Positions 8,960 to 17,650 of a stretch of DNA of 64,000 nucleotides are shown here, piece by piece (the first letter of the stretch is position 1; each line of letters begins with the position of its first letter). Source of the stretch: Rhodospirillales bacterium (GTDB lineage Bacteria > Pseudomonadota > Alphaproteobacteria > Rhodospirillales > SHVQ01); NCBI GenBank assembly GCA_009694195.1, contig SHVQ01000005.1:1-64000 (forward strand), in the 5' to 3' direction. Position numbers and translations under genes: made by a program. The notes under the pieces are model-generated. The model did no database searches. It saw nothing but the letters and a program-made list of their open reading frames with translations, and had not been told where the DNA came from.

Positions 8960-9687
8960 CTCCGCATTCTCCCGGCGTAGCGGACGCTGAGAAATGCCTC
9001 GGCTTCCTTGAGCCCGTCCGCGTTGCCGATGTGGAACCACTCGCCGTCGTGCACGACGCCGAAAAGCCGGCCGCGGGCGATCGCCCGGTCGTAGACGACG
9101 TTGAGCGAGAACGGTCCCTCCGGTACGTCTTCGAAAAGCTGCGGCGACAGAATCTGAACGCCGGTGAACAGGTAGGGCGTGACCTCCCGCTCCGGGCGGC
9201 GGACGAGGCGCCCCTCCGGACTACAAATGAAGTCCCCGGTTCCGCTATAGCCATAGGCGTCCACCGTCTGGTGGATCAGCAAAAGCGCGTCCATCCGCCC
9301 GGGATCCCACGCGGCCGTGAGACGACCGAGCGCGTTGGTCGGGCCGTTGAGCCAGATGGTGTCGGAATTGCAGACGAAGAACGGCTTCGGCCCGAGGAGG
9401 GACAGCGCCTTCGCGACGCCGCCGCCGGTTTCCAGGAGCACGTCCTCGCGGGAGATGCAGATTGCGGGCGTCGGCCGCTTGGCGAGATGGTCCTCGATCA
9501 TCGTGCCCAGGTGATGGACGTTGACGACGACCGTCTTGACGCCTGTTTCCTCGAGCCGGTCGATGGCGCGGTCGAGCAACGTGCGGCCAGCGACCTGGAT
9601 GATCGGCTTCGGCGTGTGCTCGGTGAGCGGGCGAAGGCGCATCCCCTTGCCCGCCGCCAGCACCATGCCCGTCTCGGGAGCCGTCAT
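8956..9687 (-). CDS. murU: N-acetylmuramate-1-phosphate uridylyltransferase (MurU-type)
   Basis: A 243-residue sugar-phosphate nucleotidyltransferase. Signature MVLAAGKGMRLRPLTEHTPK is near the N-terminus, followed by NSDTIW around the metal-binding Asp, and LLETGGGVAKA. It lies directly after an AmgK-type kinase. Together they convert N-acetylmuramate to the 1-phosphate and then to UDP-MurNAc, recycling cell-wall sugar past the fosfomycin-sensitive MurA step. Start ATG 9687 overlaps the amgK stop (ATGA). Assignment to MurU rather than a generic nucleotidyltransferase rests mainly on this pairing. Confidence 0.85.
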   Translation of the reverse strand: MTAPETGMVLAAGKGMRLRPLTEHTPKPIIQVAGRTLLDRAIDRLEETGVKTVVVNVHHLGTMIEDHLAKRPTPAICISREDVLLETGGGVAKALSLLGPKPFFVCNSDTIWLNGPTNALGRLTAAWDPGRMDALLLIHQTVDAYGYSGTGDFICSPEGRLVRRPEREVTPYLFTGVQILSPQLFEDVPEGPFSLNVVYDRAIARGRLFGVVHDGEWFHIGNADGLKEAEAFLSVRYAGRMRR

Positions 9688-10721
9688 CGGCGCCCGGGCT
9701 TGCATGGCGGAATTCCCCTCGACGCGGCCGGAACGTTGCGATCGAGCCAGGCGCGGACGGTCGCGAGCGCCGGATGATGGAGCGCCCGGTGAAGGAGGCG
9801 CCACACGCGCGGAATGTGCTGGAGATAGTCTGATTTCCCGTCGCGGACGCAGAGCCGGGTGAAGATGCCGATGACCTTGGCGTGGCGCTGGGCCGCGAGA
9901 ATCGCGAAGGCCGTTTCGAAAGCGTCCCGTTCAAGCTTCGGGAATGCGGCCATGTAGCGGGCCTTCATGGCGGCAATGAGGTCTGGCCGGATGTCGCGGC
10001 GCGCATCTTCCAGAAGCGACATAAGGTCGTAGGCCGGGTGGCCGGCGACCGCGTCCTGGAAGTCGAGGACGCCGCAGGCGGCAGCGCCTGTTCGCCCGGG
10101 GAGCCACATCAGGTTGTCCCCGTGGTAGTCGCGCAGGACGAGCACGGGCCGTGTTTGGGCGAGCGCGGCGAACAACGGCCGCCACGCGTCGGCAAAAGCA
10201 TGGCGGTCGGCTTCGCCCGTCGCGCGGCCGAGCGCCGCCGGCATGAACCAATCGGTGAGCAGATGGGCTTCGGTGAGCAGGCGGTTTTCATCGTAGGGCG
10301 GAAGACCTGAGGGAATCGCGTTCGGCTGGCGGTGCAGGTGGATGAGCACGTCGATCGCGAGGCGGTAGAGGGTTTCCTCGTCCGGCCCAAGATCAGGGTT
10401 TGCCAGCACGCGCGTGTACGTAAGGTCGCCCAAGTCCTCCAGCAGCACGAAGCCATCGGCCGGGTCCTCGGCCAGTACTTCAGGCGCGCTCAAGCCAAGC
10501 GCGCACAGGTGGCGGGCGAGCCGGACGAACGGGCGCACGTCTTCCTGCGGCGGCGGCGCGTCCATGAGCACGGCGCGCCGGCCGTTGCGGGTGATCCGCT
10601 CGTAGCGGCGGAACGACGCGTCGCCCGCGAGCGGACGGCGCTCGGCCCCGCCCCAGCCGTGCAGCGGGAGGAATCCGTCGATGCGTTCGGCTCGCGAAAT
10701 TTGTGTGCCGCTCTCAGACAA
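9684..10721 (-). CDS. amgK: Anomeric MurNAc/GlcNAc kinase (AmgK-type, aminoglycoside phosphotransferase fold)
   Basis: A 345-residue APH-fold kinase. Visible features are GDASFRRYERI near the N-terminus, VLLEDLGD, the catalytic loop LRDYHGDNLMW and the metal site GVLDFQDAVAGHPAYDL. It phosphorylates N-acetylmuramate or GlcNAc at C1 in the recycling route shared with MurU, the next gene. The only workable start appears to be TTG 10721, whose codon lies inside the tsaE end (8-base overlap), so translation is probably coupled. In some alphaproteobacteria tsaE and this kinase are fused; here they are separate. Confidence 0.88.
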   Translation of the reverse strand: MSESGTQISRAERIDGFLPLHGWGGAERRPLAGDASFRRYERITRNGRRAVLMDAPPPQEDVRPFVRLARHLCALGLSAPEVLAEDPADGFVLLEDLGDLTYTRVLANPDLGPDEETLYRLAIDVLIHLHRQPNAIPSGLPPYDENRLLTEAHLLTDWFMPAALGRATGEADRHAFADAWRPLFAALAQTRPVLVLRDYHGDNLMWLPGRTGAAACGVLDFQDAVAGHPAYDLMSLLEDARRDIRPDLIAAMKARYMAAFPKLERDAFETAFAILAAQRHAKVIGIFTRLCVRDGKSDYLQHIPRVWRLLHRALHHPALATVRAWLDRNVPAASRGIPPCKPGRR

Positions 10722-11217
10722 GGTTGATCTCTTTCAAGCGACGATGCCACGCATCGCCTCCCGCGAGGGTCGCGCGACGGGACTGCGGGCGCGTGCCCGC
10801 GGAAAGCGCGATCTCGAGACGGCGGGCAGGCAAGCGCCGCCCCAGGCGCTCCGGCCATTCGATGAGCGAGATCCCGTCGGCGAGGGCGTCGTCGATGCCG
10901 AGCTCGTGCGTCTCATCGGGTGTTTCGATGCGGAAGAGGTCGAAATGATAGACCGTGCCACCCTTGAGCTCGTATGTCTGCACGAGGGTGAACGTCGGGC
11001 TCGGGACCTCCTCGTCGCCCGGGCCGCCGTGCGCCCGGTCGCGGGCGTGGATGAAGGCCCGCGCGAACGTGGTCTTGCCGGCGCCGAGCGCGCCCCGGAG
11101 CGCCAGCACGTCGCCCGGCCGCGCAATGGCCGCGAGGGCGCGGGCGAGGGCCTCGGTCGCGGTCTCGTCGGCAAGGTCCATTCGAATGAGCGTGTCCAAT
11201 CGGGACTCGGACGCCAT
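10714..11217 (-). CDS. tsaE: tRNA t6A biosynthesis ATPase TsaE
   Basis: A 167-residue P-loop ATPase needed for threonylcarbamoyladenosine (t6A37) tRNA modification with TsaB, TsaC and TsaD. Walker A is LRGALGAGKTTFARAF; the family motifs PSPTFTLVQTYE, VYHFDLFRI and LIEWPERLG follow. ATG 11217 gives the normal family length; an earlier in-frame ATG would add 35 unconserved residues that overlap the divergent reductase promoter. It heads the minus-strand operon tsaE–amgK–murU–addB–addA. Confidence 0.93.
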   Translation of the reverse strand: MASESRLDTLIRMDLADETATEALARALAAIARPGDVLALRGALGAGKTTFARAFIHARDRAHGGPGDEEVPSPTFTLVQTYELKGGTVYHFDLFRIETPDETHELGIDDALADGISLIEWPERLGRRLPARRLEIALSAGTRPQSRRATLAGGDAWHRRLKEINLV

Positions 11218-11320
11218 CCCGTCTTTTATCCGCGCCTGGGGGACCCGACAAGGGCGGCCCGCCGAAGCCGAGCCAGACGTCGCTTGCCTCGGTCTCCCGG
11301 GCATGTTACGGGCGGCGACC

Positions 11321-12361
11321 ATGGCGGCAAGTTCGTCCCCTCACCGCACGGACGCCGTGATCGTCGGCGCCGGGCCGGTCGGCCTCTTCGCCGTGTTCGA
11401 GTTCGGCATGCTCGGCATGCGCTGCCACGTGGTCGATTCGCTTGACGAGGCGGGCGGTCAATGTGCGGCCCTCTATCCGGAGAAGCCGATCTACGACATC
11501 CCGGGCTACCCGGTGATCGCGGCGAAAGACCTGGTCTCCAGGGTCAAGGAGCAGGCGGCACCGTTTCAGCCGGTCTACCATCTCGGCCGCCACGTGGAGT
11601 CCCTCAGCGGCAGCAGCGACGGTGCTTGGATTGTCGAAAGCGACGACGGCGCGCGAATCGAAGCGCGCGCCGTCGTCATCGCGGCCGGCGTCGGCGCCTT
11701 CGGGCCCAACCGGCCGCCGATCGCAGGGATCGCGGACTACGAAAGGGACCCGGTGTTCCCGGATGTCCAATACGCGGTCAAGCGGCGCGACGACTTTCGC
11801 GGAAAGCGGGTGGTCATCGCGGGCGGCGGAGACTCGGCCGTTGACTGGGCGGTCTCCCTCGCCGAGGTGGCGGCGCACATCTTCGTCGTGCACCGGGGTG
11901 CGAAGTTCCGCGCCGCCCCGGCCGGCATCGCCGCCCTCGAACGCCTGGCGGGCGAGGGCAAGGTCGAGCTCGTGATCCCGTTTCAGTTGGATCGGCTGGA
12001 CGGCGACGGCCGGCACATCAACGCCGTGATCGTCCGCGATCTCGACGGCAACGAGCGCCGGCTCGCGGTCGATGTCCTGCTCCCGTTCTTCGGACTCGCC
12101 CAAAGCCTGGGGCCGATCTCCGGTTGGGGCCTGAACGTCGATCGCAATCTCATCGCCGTCGATCCCGCGACCTGCGCCACCAATCGTCCGGGCATCTACG
12201 CCATCGGCGACATCGCGTCGTATGCCGGCAAGCTTAAGCTGATCCTCTCTGGGTTTGCCGAAGCCGCGCTCGCGGCCCATGCCGCCTACGGAATCGTGTT
12301 CCCGGGCCAAGCCCTGCATTTCGAATATTCGACCATCAAGGGCATTCCCACCCTTCGTTGA
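11321..12361 (+). CDS. Ferredoxin/flavodoxin–NADP+ reductase, thioredoxin-reductase type
   Basis: A 346-residue two-dinucleotide-domain flavoprotein. The FAD site is DAVIVGAGPVGLFAVFE near the N-terminus, the NAD(P)H site is VVIAGGGDSAVDWAVS, and the late FAD site is GIYAIGDIASY. It lacks a CxxC redox pair, which separates it from thioredoxin reductase and places it with the TrxR-like ferredoxin-NADP reductases. It would transfer electrons between NADPH and ferredoxin or flavodoxin. The start taken is ATG 11321; ATG 11303 is an alternative. It is divergent from tsaE and is followed 32 bases later by cytochrome genes. Confidence 0.88.
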   Translation: MAASSSPHRTDAVIVGAGPVGLFAVFEFGMLGMRCHVVDSLDEAGGQCAALYPEKPIYDIPGYPVIAAKDLVSRVKEQAAPFQPVYHLGRHVESLSGSSDGAWIVESDDGARIEARAVVIAAGVGAFGPNRPPIAGIADYERDPVFPDVQYAVKRRDDFRGKRVVIAGGGDSAVDWAVSLAEVAAHIFVVHRGAKFRAAPAGIAALERLAGEGKVELVIPFQLDRLDGDGRHINAVIVRDLDGNERRLAVDVLLPFFGLAQSLGPISGWGLNVDRNLIAVDPATCATNRPGIYAIGDIASYAGKLKLILSGFAEAALAAHAAYGIVFPGQALHFEYSTIKGIPTLR

Positions 12362-12393
12362 AGCCAGGCCGCCGCTCGTGATAAGAGGTCGGT

Positions 12394-13038
12394 ATGGGAC
12401 TTGCGAGGCCGCTGGTGGTTGTCGTGTCCATGATCGTGTTGGCGCCGTCGGAGTCGACCGCGGAAGGCGACGTTGGCGCGGGCCGAGAGAAAGCCGCGCG
12501 CGAGCGTTGCACCGAGTGCCACGGCGCCGACGGGCTTGCGACGGCGCCCGACCAGCCCAATCTCGCCGGGCAGAAGCCGCGCTACCTCGCCAAGCAGCTA
12601 CACGATTTCCGTCTGTCGGCGCGGGGCCAGCGGTCCAATGCGCGACTGGGCGAGCGCCGCCACCCGACGATGAACGCGAATGCCCGGGACCTTTCCGATC
12701 AGGACCTCGTAGATGTGGCCGCCTGGTTGGCGAGCCTCCCCTGCGGAACAGGGCGCCAGGTGGCCGAGGCGCCGCGCCCGCAAAAGGCGTCGCGTTGCCA
12801 TATCTGTCACGGTCCGCAGGGCTTCAGCGAATATGCGATGGTGCCCAACATCGGCGGGCAGAACCGGACCTATCTCGAACGGCAACTGATCGTGTTCCGC
12901 GACTCCTCGCGCGGGCAAACGGAGTGGCTGGGAAACAGGCGCGAGCACCCGATGATGACGCCGCAGTCGATCCCGCTCACGGACCAAGAGGTCGCTGAGC
13001 TCGCCGATTACTTCGCGAGCCTCGGTTGCGAAGGGTAA
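12394..13038 (+). CDS. Dihaem cytochrome c4-type protein (first of a tandem pair)
   Basis: A 214-residue periplasmic protein with a short N-terminal signal sequence (hydrophobic core about residues 5–17) and two haem-binding sites, CTECH at 39–43 and CHICH at 135–139. Each half has the c4 layout: haem motif, LAGQK/IGGQN, a xxLxxF helix, and a Met-containing ligand segment (PTMNANARDL, HPMMTPQSI). Cytochromes c4 shuttle electrons to terminal oxidases or other acceptors. AAGAGG precedes the ATG. The downstream cytochrome follows after five bases, so the two are co-transcribed. Confidence 0.9.
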   Translation: MGLARPLVVVVSMIVLAPSESTAEGDVGAGREKAARERCTECHGADGLATAPDQPNLAGQKPRYLAKQLHDFRLSARGQRSNARLGERRHPTMNANARDLSDQDLVDVAAWLASLPCGTGRQVAEAPRPQKASRCHICHGPQGFSEYAMVPNIGGQNRTYLERQLIVFRDSSRGQTEWLGNRREHPMMTPQSIPLTDQEVAELADYFASLGCEG

Positions 13039-13043
13039 ACGCC

Positions 13044-13718
13044 GTGCGACATCGCGCTCGAAAAGGCGCCGGACATGCCGCCGGTATCGCCCGGTGGCCG
13101 TCGATTCTCGCGGCCCTCGCGGCCGTCTCGCTCGCGGCCGCCAACACGTCGGCGGCCGATCCCATGGCGGGGCGGGCGAAGGCGCAGGCCTGCGCCGATT
13201 GCCACGGCGCCTACGGCGTGAGCCCGCATCCGGGGATCCCCGACCTCGCCGGCCAGAAGGAGATGTATCTTCTGAAGGAGCTGATGGACTTCAAGTTCTC
13301 GGCCGGCGTCAGCAACCTCGCGCGCTTGGGCGAGCGCAATCAAACCCAGATGAGCCATCAGATGCCGTCCCTCACGGTCGACGACATGGAAAATCTGGCC
13401 GCCTGGTTCGCCAATCAACCTTGCCCCCGCGTAGAAGCGTCGGCGGATGCGCGAAAGCCCGCCAAGGTCGCGCGATGCGAGGCTTGCCATGGCGACGACG
13501 GCCGCAGCAACGTCCATTTCGTGCCGACGCTCGCGGGCCAGAAGGAGCGCTATCTTCTGACGCAGCTCACGATGTTCGAGGAAACCGGACGCGGCCTCTT
13601 TCCGACGGATCCGGGTGCGCTCCGGGAGCATCCGCTCATGGGTCCCCACGCCGCCGATCTGACGGAGCCGGAGATGCGCGCGCTCGCGAGCTGGTTCGCC
13701 GGCCGCGCCTGCCGTTAG
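13044..13718 (+). CDS. Dihaem cytochrome c4-type protein (second of a tandem pair)
   Basis: A 224-residue secreted protein: positively charged N-terminus, hydrophobic core about residues 19–33, cleavage near ANTSAAD. The haem motifs are CADCH (50–54) and CEACH (145–149), with repeated LAGQKE(M/R)YLL segments. It resembles the preceding gene in layout but differs clearly in sequence, so the duplication is old. GTG 13044 is chosen because GAAGG lies about 10 bases upstream; a TTG at 13026 inside the previous gene is possible. An aminotransferase-fold gene follows after 28 bases. Confidence 0.9.
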   Translation: MRHRARKGAGHAAGIARWPSILAALAAVSLAAANTSAADPMAGRAKAQACADCHGAYGVSPHPGIPDLAGQKEMYLLKELMDFKFSAGVSNLARLGERNQTQMSHQMPSLTVDDMENLAAWFANQPCPRVEASADARKPAKVARCEACHGDDGRSNVHFVPTLAGQKERYLLTQLTMFEETGRGLFPTDPGALREHPLMGPHAADLTEPEMRALASWFAGRACR

Positions 13719-13746
13719 TCCTCGCACCGGAAGGAACAGCCGAAGG

Positions 13747-14931
13747 ATGACGATCGACGTGAAGCGGGCGCGCGACGACACGCCCGGATGCGCCAATGTG
13801 ATCCACTTCAACAACGCAGGCGCGGCGCTGATGCCGGCGCCGGTCATCCGGGCGGTCAAGGACCACATCGATCTTGAAGCGGCCATCGGCGGCTACGAGG
13901 CGAAGGACAAGCGCCAGCAGGCGCTCGACGCCGTCTACACGAGCGCGGCCAAGCTGCTCAACTGCGGCGCGGACGAGATCGCGCTGATCGAGAACGCGAC
14001 GCGCGCCTGGGACATGGCGTTCTATGCGCTCGTGCCGACGTTCAAGCCGGGCGACCGCATCCTCACGGCCGAGGCCGAGTATGCGAGCAACTACATCGCC
14101 TTTCTGCAGGCGGCGAAGCAGCGGGGCGTCACGGTGGGCGTGATCCCGAGCGAGCCCACGGGCGAGGTGTCCGTGAAAGCCCTTGAACGAATGATCGACG
14201 GCCGCGTGAAGCTGATCGCGGTCACCCATGTTCCCACCAACGGCGGCCTCGTCAATCCGGCGGCCGCGATCGGGCGCGTGGCGAAGGCGGCCGGCATTCC
14301 CTACCTGCTGGACGCCTGCCAGTCGGTCGGCCAGCTCCCGGTCGACGTGCAAGCGATCGGCTGCGACATGCTGTCGGCCACGGGCCGGAAATACCTGCGG
14401 GGGCCGCGCGGGACGGGCTTCCTCTATGTCCGCCGCTCGCTCATCGGCACACTGGAGCCGCCGCTCCTCGATCTCCGGGCGGCCACCTGGACCGGCAAGG
14501 ACACGTTCGAGATCCGCGCCGACGCCCGCCGGTTCGAGAACTGGGAGAGCAACGTCGCCGGCAGCCTCGGCCTCGGCGTCGCAATCGATTACGCGCTCGG
14601 CCTCGGCCTTCCGGCGATCTACGCGCGCCTGGCCGCGCTCGCCGAGCGTCTCCGCCAATCGCTCTCGGCCGTCCCCGGCGCCCGCATCCACGACATCGGC
14701 CGCGAAAGGTGCGGGATCGTGAGCTTCGCCATCGAAGGCCAGACGCCGGAGAAAATTCGCGACGCCTTGCGGGCGCGCGCGATCAACACGACGGTCTCCG
14801 GCCTCTCGTCGACCTGGTTGGACATGGAGCGGCGCGGATTGCAATCCGTCGGTCGCGCGTCCGTACACTACTACAACACGGAGGACGAAGTGGACCGGGT
14901 CGCCGCTGCCGTTGCCGAATCCATGTCGTGA
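13747..14931 (+). CDS. Class V aminotransferase-fold PLP enzyme (EgtE/isopenicillin N epimerase-like)
   Basis: A 394-residue fold-type I PLP enzyme. The PLP-binding lysine is in ATGRKYLRGPRGTGFLYV (Lys215), and the cofactor aspartate is in LLDACQSVGQ (Asp189). The N-terminal HFNNAGAALMP and GGYEA segments match the NifS-like class V group that includes isopenicillin N epimerase-like proteins and EgtE C–S lyases. No reactive-loop cysteine of cysteine desulfurases is evident. The substrate is unknown. It lies 38 bases before a ureohydrolase gene in the same direction, suggesting one pathway for an amino or guanidino compound. Confidence 0.8.
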   Translation: MTIDVKRARDDTPGCANVIHFNNAGAALMPAPVIRAVKDHIDLEAAIGGYEAKDKRQQALDAVYTSAAKLLNCGADEIALIENATRAWDMAFYALVPTFKPGDRILTAEAEYASNYIAFLQAAKQRGVTVGVIPSEPTGEVSVKALERMIDGRVKLIAVTHVPTNGGLVNPAAAIGRVAKAAGIPYLLDACQSVGQLPVDVQAIGCDMLSATGRKYLRGPRGTGFLYVRRSLIGTLEPPLLDLRAATWTGKDTFEIRADARRFENWESNVAGSLGLGVAIDYALGLGLPAIYARLAALAERLRQSLSAVPGARIHDIGRERCGIVSFAIEGQTPEKIRDALRARAINTTVSGLSSTWLDMERRGLQSVGRASVHYYNTEDEVDRVAAAVAESMS

Positions 14932-14969
14932 CGAAACCGGCCTTTTAAACCCACGATCGAGGAGGATCC

Positions 14970-15917
14970 ATGAACGAGCGTTATGCGGCCAATCTGCCGT
15001 CCGTCGGGCTTGCCACATTCATGAAGTCGCCGGTCTGCGAAGACTTCGCGAAGATCGACGCCGACGTGGCGGTCCTCGGCATTCCCTACGACTGCGGCAC
15101 CGCGTTCCGGCCGGGCACCCGGTTCGGCCCGCGCGAGATCCGCAGCTACTCGACCCGCGCGTCGGCGTGGGGCGGCGGCGTGCCGGCCGGCTACTGGGAC
15201 ATCAACCAGAAAAAGCGCCGGATGAAGGGAATCCGAATCATCGACTGCGGCGACGTCGACATCACGTACTACGACTTCGAGATCAACCGCCGGAAAATCC
15301 GCGATTCCGTGAGCGCGATCCTGGATCGCAAGGCCCTGCCCGTGATGATCGGCGGCGATCATTCGGTGTCGGTGCCGGTGGTGGAAGCGTTCAGCCGCTT
15401 CGAGCCGCTCGACATCGTGCACGTGGACGCCCACCTCGACTGGATCGACAATGTGGCCGGTATCCGCTACGCCGCCGGCAGCCCGCTGCGGCGCATCCGC
15501 GAGCTGCCGTTCGTGCGCGAGATGGTGCACCTCGGCATCCGCGACGTGCGCTCGCGCGAGGGCGACTACAACGACGCCATCAAGAGCGGCTCGCAAATCT
15601 ACACCCGCGAGGACATCCGAGACCGCGGAGTCCGAAAGGTGCTCGAATCCATGCCCCGGATGGAGAACATCTACGTCACCATCGATATCGACGGGCTCGA
15701 TCCCTCGATCGCGCCCGGCACCGCGTCTCCCGTGGTGGACGGGCTCCTCTATCACGAGCTGCGCGCGTTTTTGCAGGGCGTGGCGCGGAAGGGCCGCGTC
15801 GTCGGCTTCGACGTGGTGGAGGTGAACCCTTACGTCGACGTCCACGGGCAGACGTGCATGCTCGCGGTCACCGCAATCATCGAGTTCCTCGGCGCCATCT
15901 TCCCGGACGGCAAATAA
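14970..15917 (+). CDS. Agmatinase-family ureohydrolase
   Basis: A 315-residue binuclear manganese hydrolase of the arginase/agmatinase superfamily. The metal ligands are visible: GGDHS (His131), HVDAHLD (Asp153, His155, Asp157) and TIDIDGLDPS. Such enzymes release urea, or ammonia plus formamide, from guanidino or formimino substrates. The loop that reads about HGTPFRR in agmatinases is YAAGSPLRR here, with Ala169 in place of the conserved histidine, so agmatine may not be the substrate. A very good ribosome-binding site (GAGGAGGATCC) precedes the ATG. It is convergent with the TPP enzyme 12 bases away. Confidence 0.88.
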   Translation: MNERYAANLPSVGLATFMKSPVCEDFAKIDADVAVLGIPYDCGTAFRPGTRFGPREIRSYSTRASAWGGGVPAGYWDINQKKRRMKGIRIIDCGDVDITYYDFEINRRKIRDSVSAILDRKALPVMIGGDHSVSVPVVEAFSRFEPLDIVHVDAHLDWIDNVAGIRYAAGSPLRRIRELPFVREMVHLGIRDVRSREGDYNDAIKSGSQIYTREDIRDRGVRKVLESMPRMENIYVTIDIDGLDPSIAPGTASPVVDGLLYHELRAFLQGVARKGRVVGFDVVEVNPYVDVHGQTCMLAVTAIIEFLGAIFPDGK

Positions 15918-15929
15918 GACGGGGTCCGC

Positions 15930-17621
15930 TTATGTGGAGCGCCGGTGCTTGAAGGAATCGCGGCGGAAGCTCACGATCGCTTCCGGATCGACCTTCACGT
16001 GGACGACCGCCGGGCGCTTCTTCTTGAGCGCGTCGGCGACTGCGGCCGCGACCTCGCCGGGCTTGCTCGCCGCGTAGCCTTCGGCCCCGCAGAGCTTGGC
16101 GACGCCGTCGTAGGGCGGGCTCAGGACGTCGCAGCCGATGTAGCGCCCGTTGTAGAAGTCCCGCTGATAGGCCTTCTCGGCGCCCCAGCAACCGTTGTCG
16201 AGGACGACGGCGACGGTCGCGAGCCCGTGCTGCACGGCGGTCGTGATCTCGCCCATGGTCATCGCAAAGCCGCCGTCGCCCATGAGCGTGACCACCGGGC
16301 GGTCCGGCGCCGCCGCCTTGGCGCCCAGGCCGGCCGCGTAGGAGAATCCGACGAGGCCGAAGTCGAGGGGCGAGAGAAGGGCGGGGGGCGTGAAATAGCG
16401 GAGCTGGTCCGTCGCTTGCAGGCAAAGGGTGCCGGCGTCGAGAGTCACGATGGAATTTCTCGGCAGCACGCTGCGGAGCTCGGCGAACACGCGCTCCGGC
16501 CGCATCGGCGTGCCCGTGTGGGCGCCCAGCCGCTCGCGTTCCGCCAGGAGCTGCGCGCGCTCGGCGAGGAAAGCCTCGTTGCGTGCCGACCAGGGAAGGT
16601 TTTTCGCGTCCGTGCCGGCGACGGCTTTCGCGATGGCGGCGGCGACCGCGCCCGCGTCACCCGCGATCCCGATCTCGATCGGGAAGAAACGCCCGAGCGC
16701 CGCCGGGTCCACGTCCACCTGCACGATGCGGGCGGCCTTGGCGAGGTCGTTGTGCGTATAGAACGTCGTGTTGAAACCGAGCCGGGTGCCGAAGGCGAGG
16801 ATCACGTCGGCCTCGCGGGTGAGCCGGCTCGCGGCCGGATTGCCGCGCGGGCCGACTTGGCCCGCGAACAAGGGATGATCGTTCGGCACCGCGTCCGGGT
16901 GGCCGGCCGCCGTCGCGATCGGAAGTGCCAGCGCGTCCGCGAGCCGCGTGACGGCTTCCCAGCCGCGCCCCGCCTTGACGCCGCCACCGGCAACGATGAC
17001 CGGCGATTTCGCCTGCAAGAGAAGGCGCTTGATGCGCTCGATCTGCTCCGGATCGGGGACCGCGGCCACTATGGAGTCCCTCGCATCCCAATGGGGCCGC
17101 TGGTCATCGAACGACTGGGCGAAGAGATCGCGCGGGATATTCAGCACGACGGGGCCGCGGCGGCCGACGCTCGCAAGCGTGACGGCTTCGCGGACGAACT
17201 CCGGGATGCGGTCTGCCCGCGTCACCGTCCACGTGCGCTTGGTGACGGCGGAGAAGACGGACTGCTGGTCGAACTCCTGGAAGGCGTCGCGCCCCAAGTG
17301 CTCGCTGGACGCGAGCCCGGCGATCGCGACCACGGGCGAGTAGGCGAGCTTCGCCTGGATCAGGCCGGTGAGCAAGTTGGAGGCGCCGGGTCCGGCTTGC
17401 CCGGCGAGGATGACGCCCGGCCGTCCGGAGACCCGTCCGAAGGCATCGGCCATGTGGGTTCCCGACCGCTCGTCGCGGACGCCGATATAGGTGATCGCCT
17501 TTTCGTCGTAGAGGGCGTCGTAGACCTCCATGGTCGACGAGCCGAGAATCCCGAAGATGTGCGTGACGCCCGCGGCCTTAAGCGCGGCGACCAGCGCCTC
17601 TCCGCCGTTTCGTTCGGTCAT
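15930..17621 (-). CDS. Thiamine pyrophosphate-dependent enzyme, acetolactate synthase/Xsc-like
   Basis: A 563-residue enzyme with the three acetohydroxyacid synthase-family domains. The catalytic glutamate is in GVRDERSGTHMADA (Glu51). The TPP-Mg motif runs from MGDGGFAMTMGEI to LDNGCWGAEKAYQ. The WGAEK..Q.DFYN.RY segment and the HLGRDAFQEFDQ region are closer to sulfoacetaldehyde acetyltransferase (Xsc) than to IlvB, but the protein is slightly shorter than typical Xsc and the activity is unproven. GGGAGG lies just before the ATG. It is divergent from the ABC importer and convergent with the ureohydrolase. Confidence 0.82.
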   Translation of the reverse strand: MTERNGGEALVAALKAAGVTHIFGILGSSTMEVYDALYDEKAITYIGVRDERSGTHMADAFGRVSGRPGVILAGQAGPGASNLLTGLIQAKLAYSPVVAIAGLASSEHLGRDAFQEFDQQSVFSAVTKRTWTVTRADRIPEFVREAVTLASVGRRGPVVLNIPRDLFAQSFDDQRPHWDARDSIVAAVPDPEQIERIKRLLLQAKSPVIVAGGGVKAGRGWEAVTRLADALALPIATAAGHPDAVPNDHPLFAGQVGPRGNPAASRLTREADVILAFGTRLGFNTTFYTHNDLAKAARIVQVDVDPAALGRFFPIEIGIAGDAGAVAAAIAKAVAGTDAKNLPWSARNEAFLAERAQLLAERERLGAHTGTPMRPERVFAELRSVLPRNSIVTLDAGTLCLQATDQLRYFTPPALLSPLDFGLVGFSYAAGLGAKAAAPDRPVVTLMGDGGFAMTMGEITTAVQHGLATVAVVLDNGCWGAEKAYQRDFYNGRYIGCDVLSPPYDGVAKLCGAEGYAASKPGEVAAAVADALKKKRPAVVHVKVDPEAIVSFRRDSFKHRRST

Positions 17622-17650
17622 GGTTCCTCCCTTTTGCCTTCCTTAAAAGA

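Noticed and set aside
10955-11320. A long N-terminal extension of the ferredoxin-NADP reductase frame
   Set aside because: It is antisense to tsaE and the translation is Ser/Arg-rich low-complexity. The family start fits ATG 11321.
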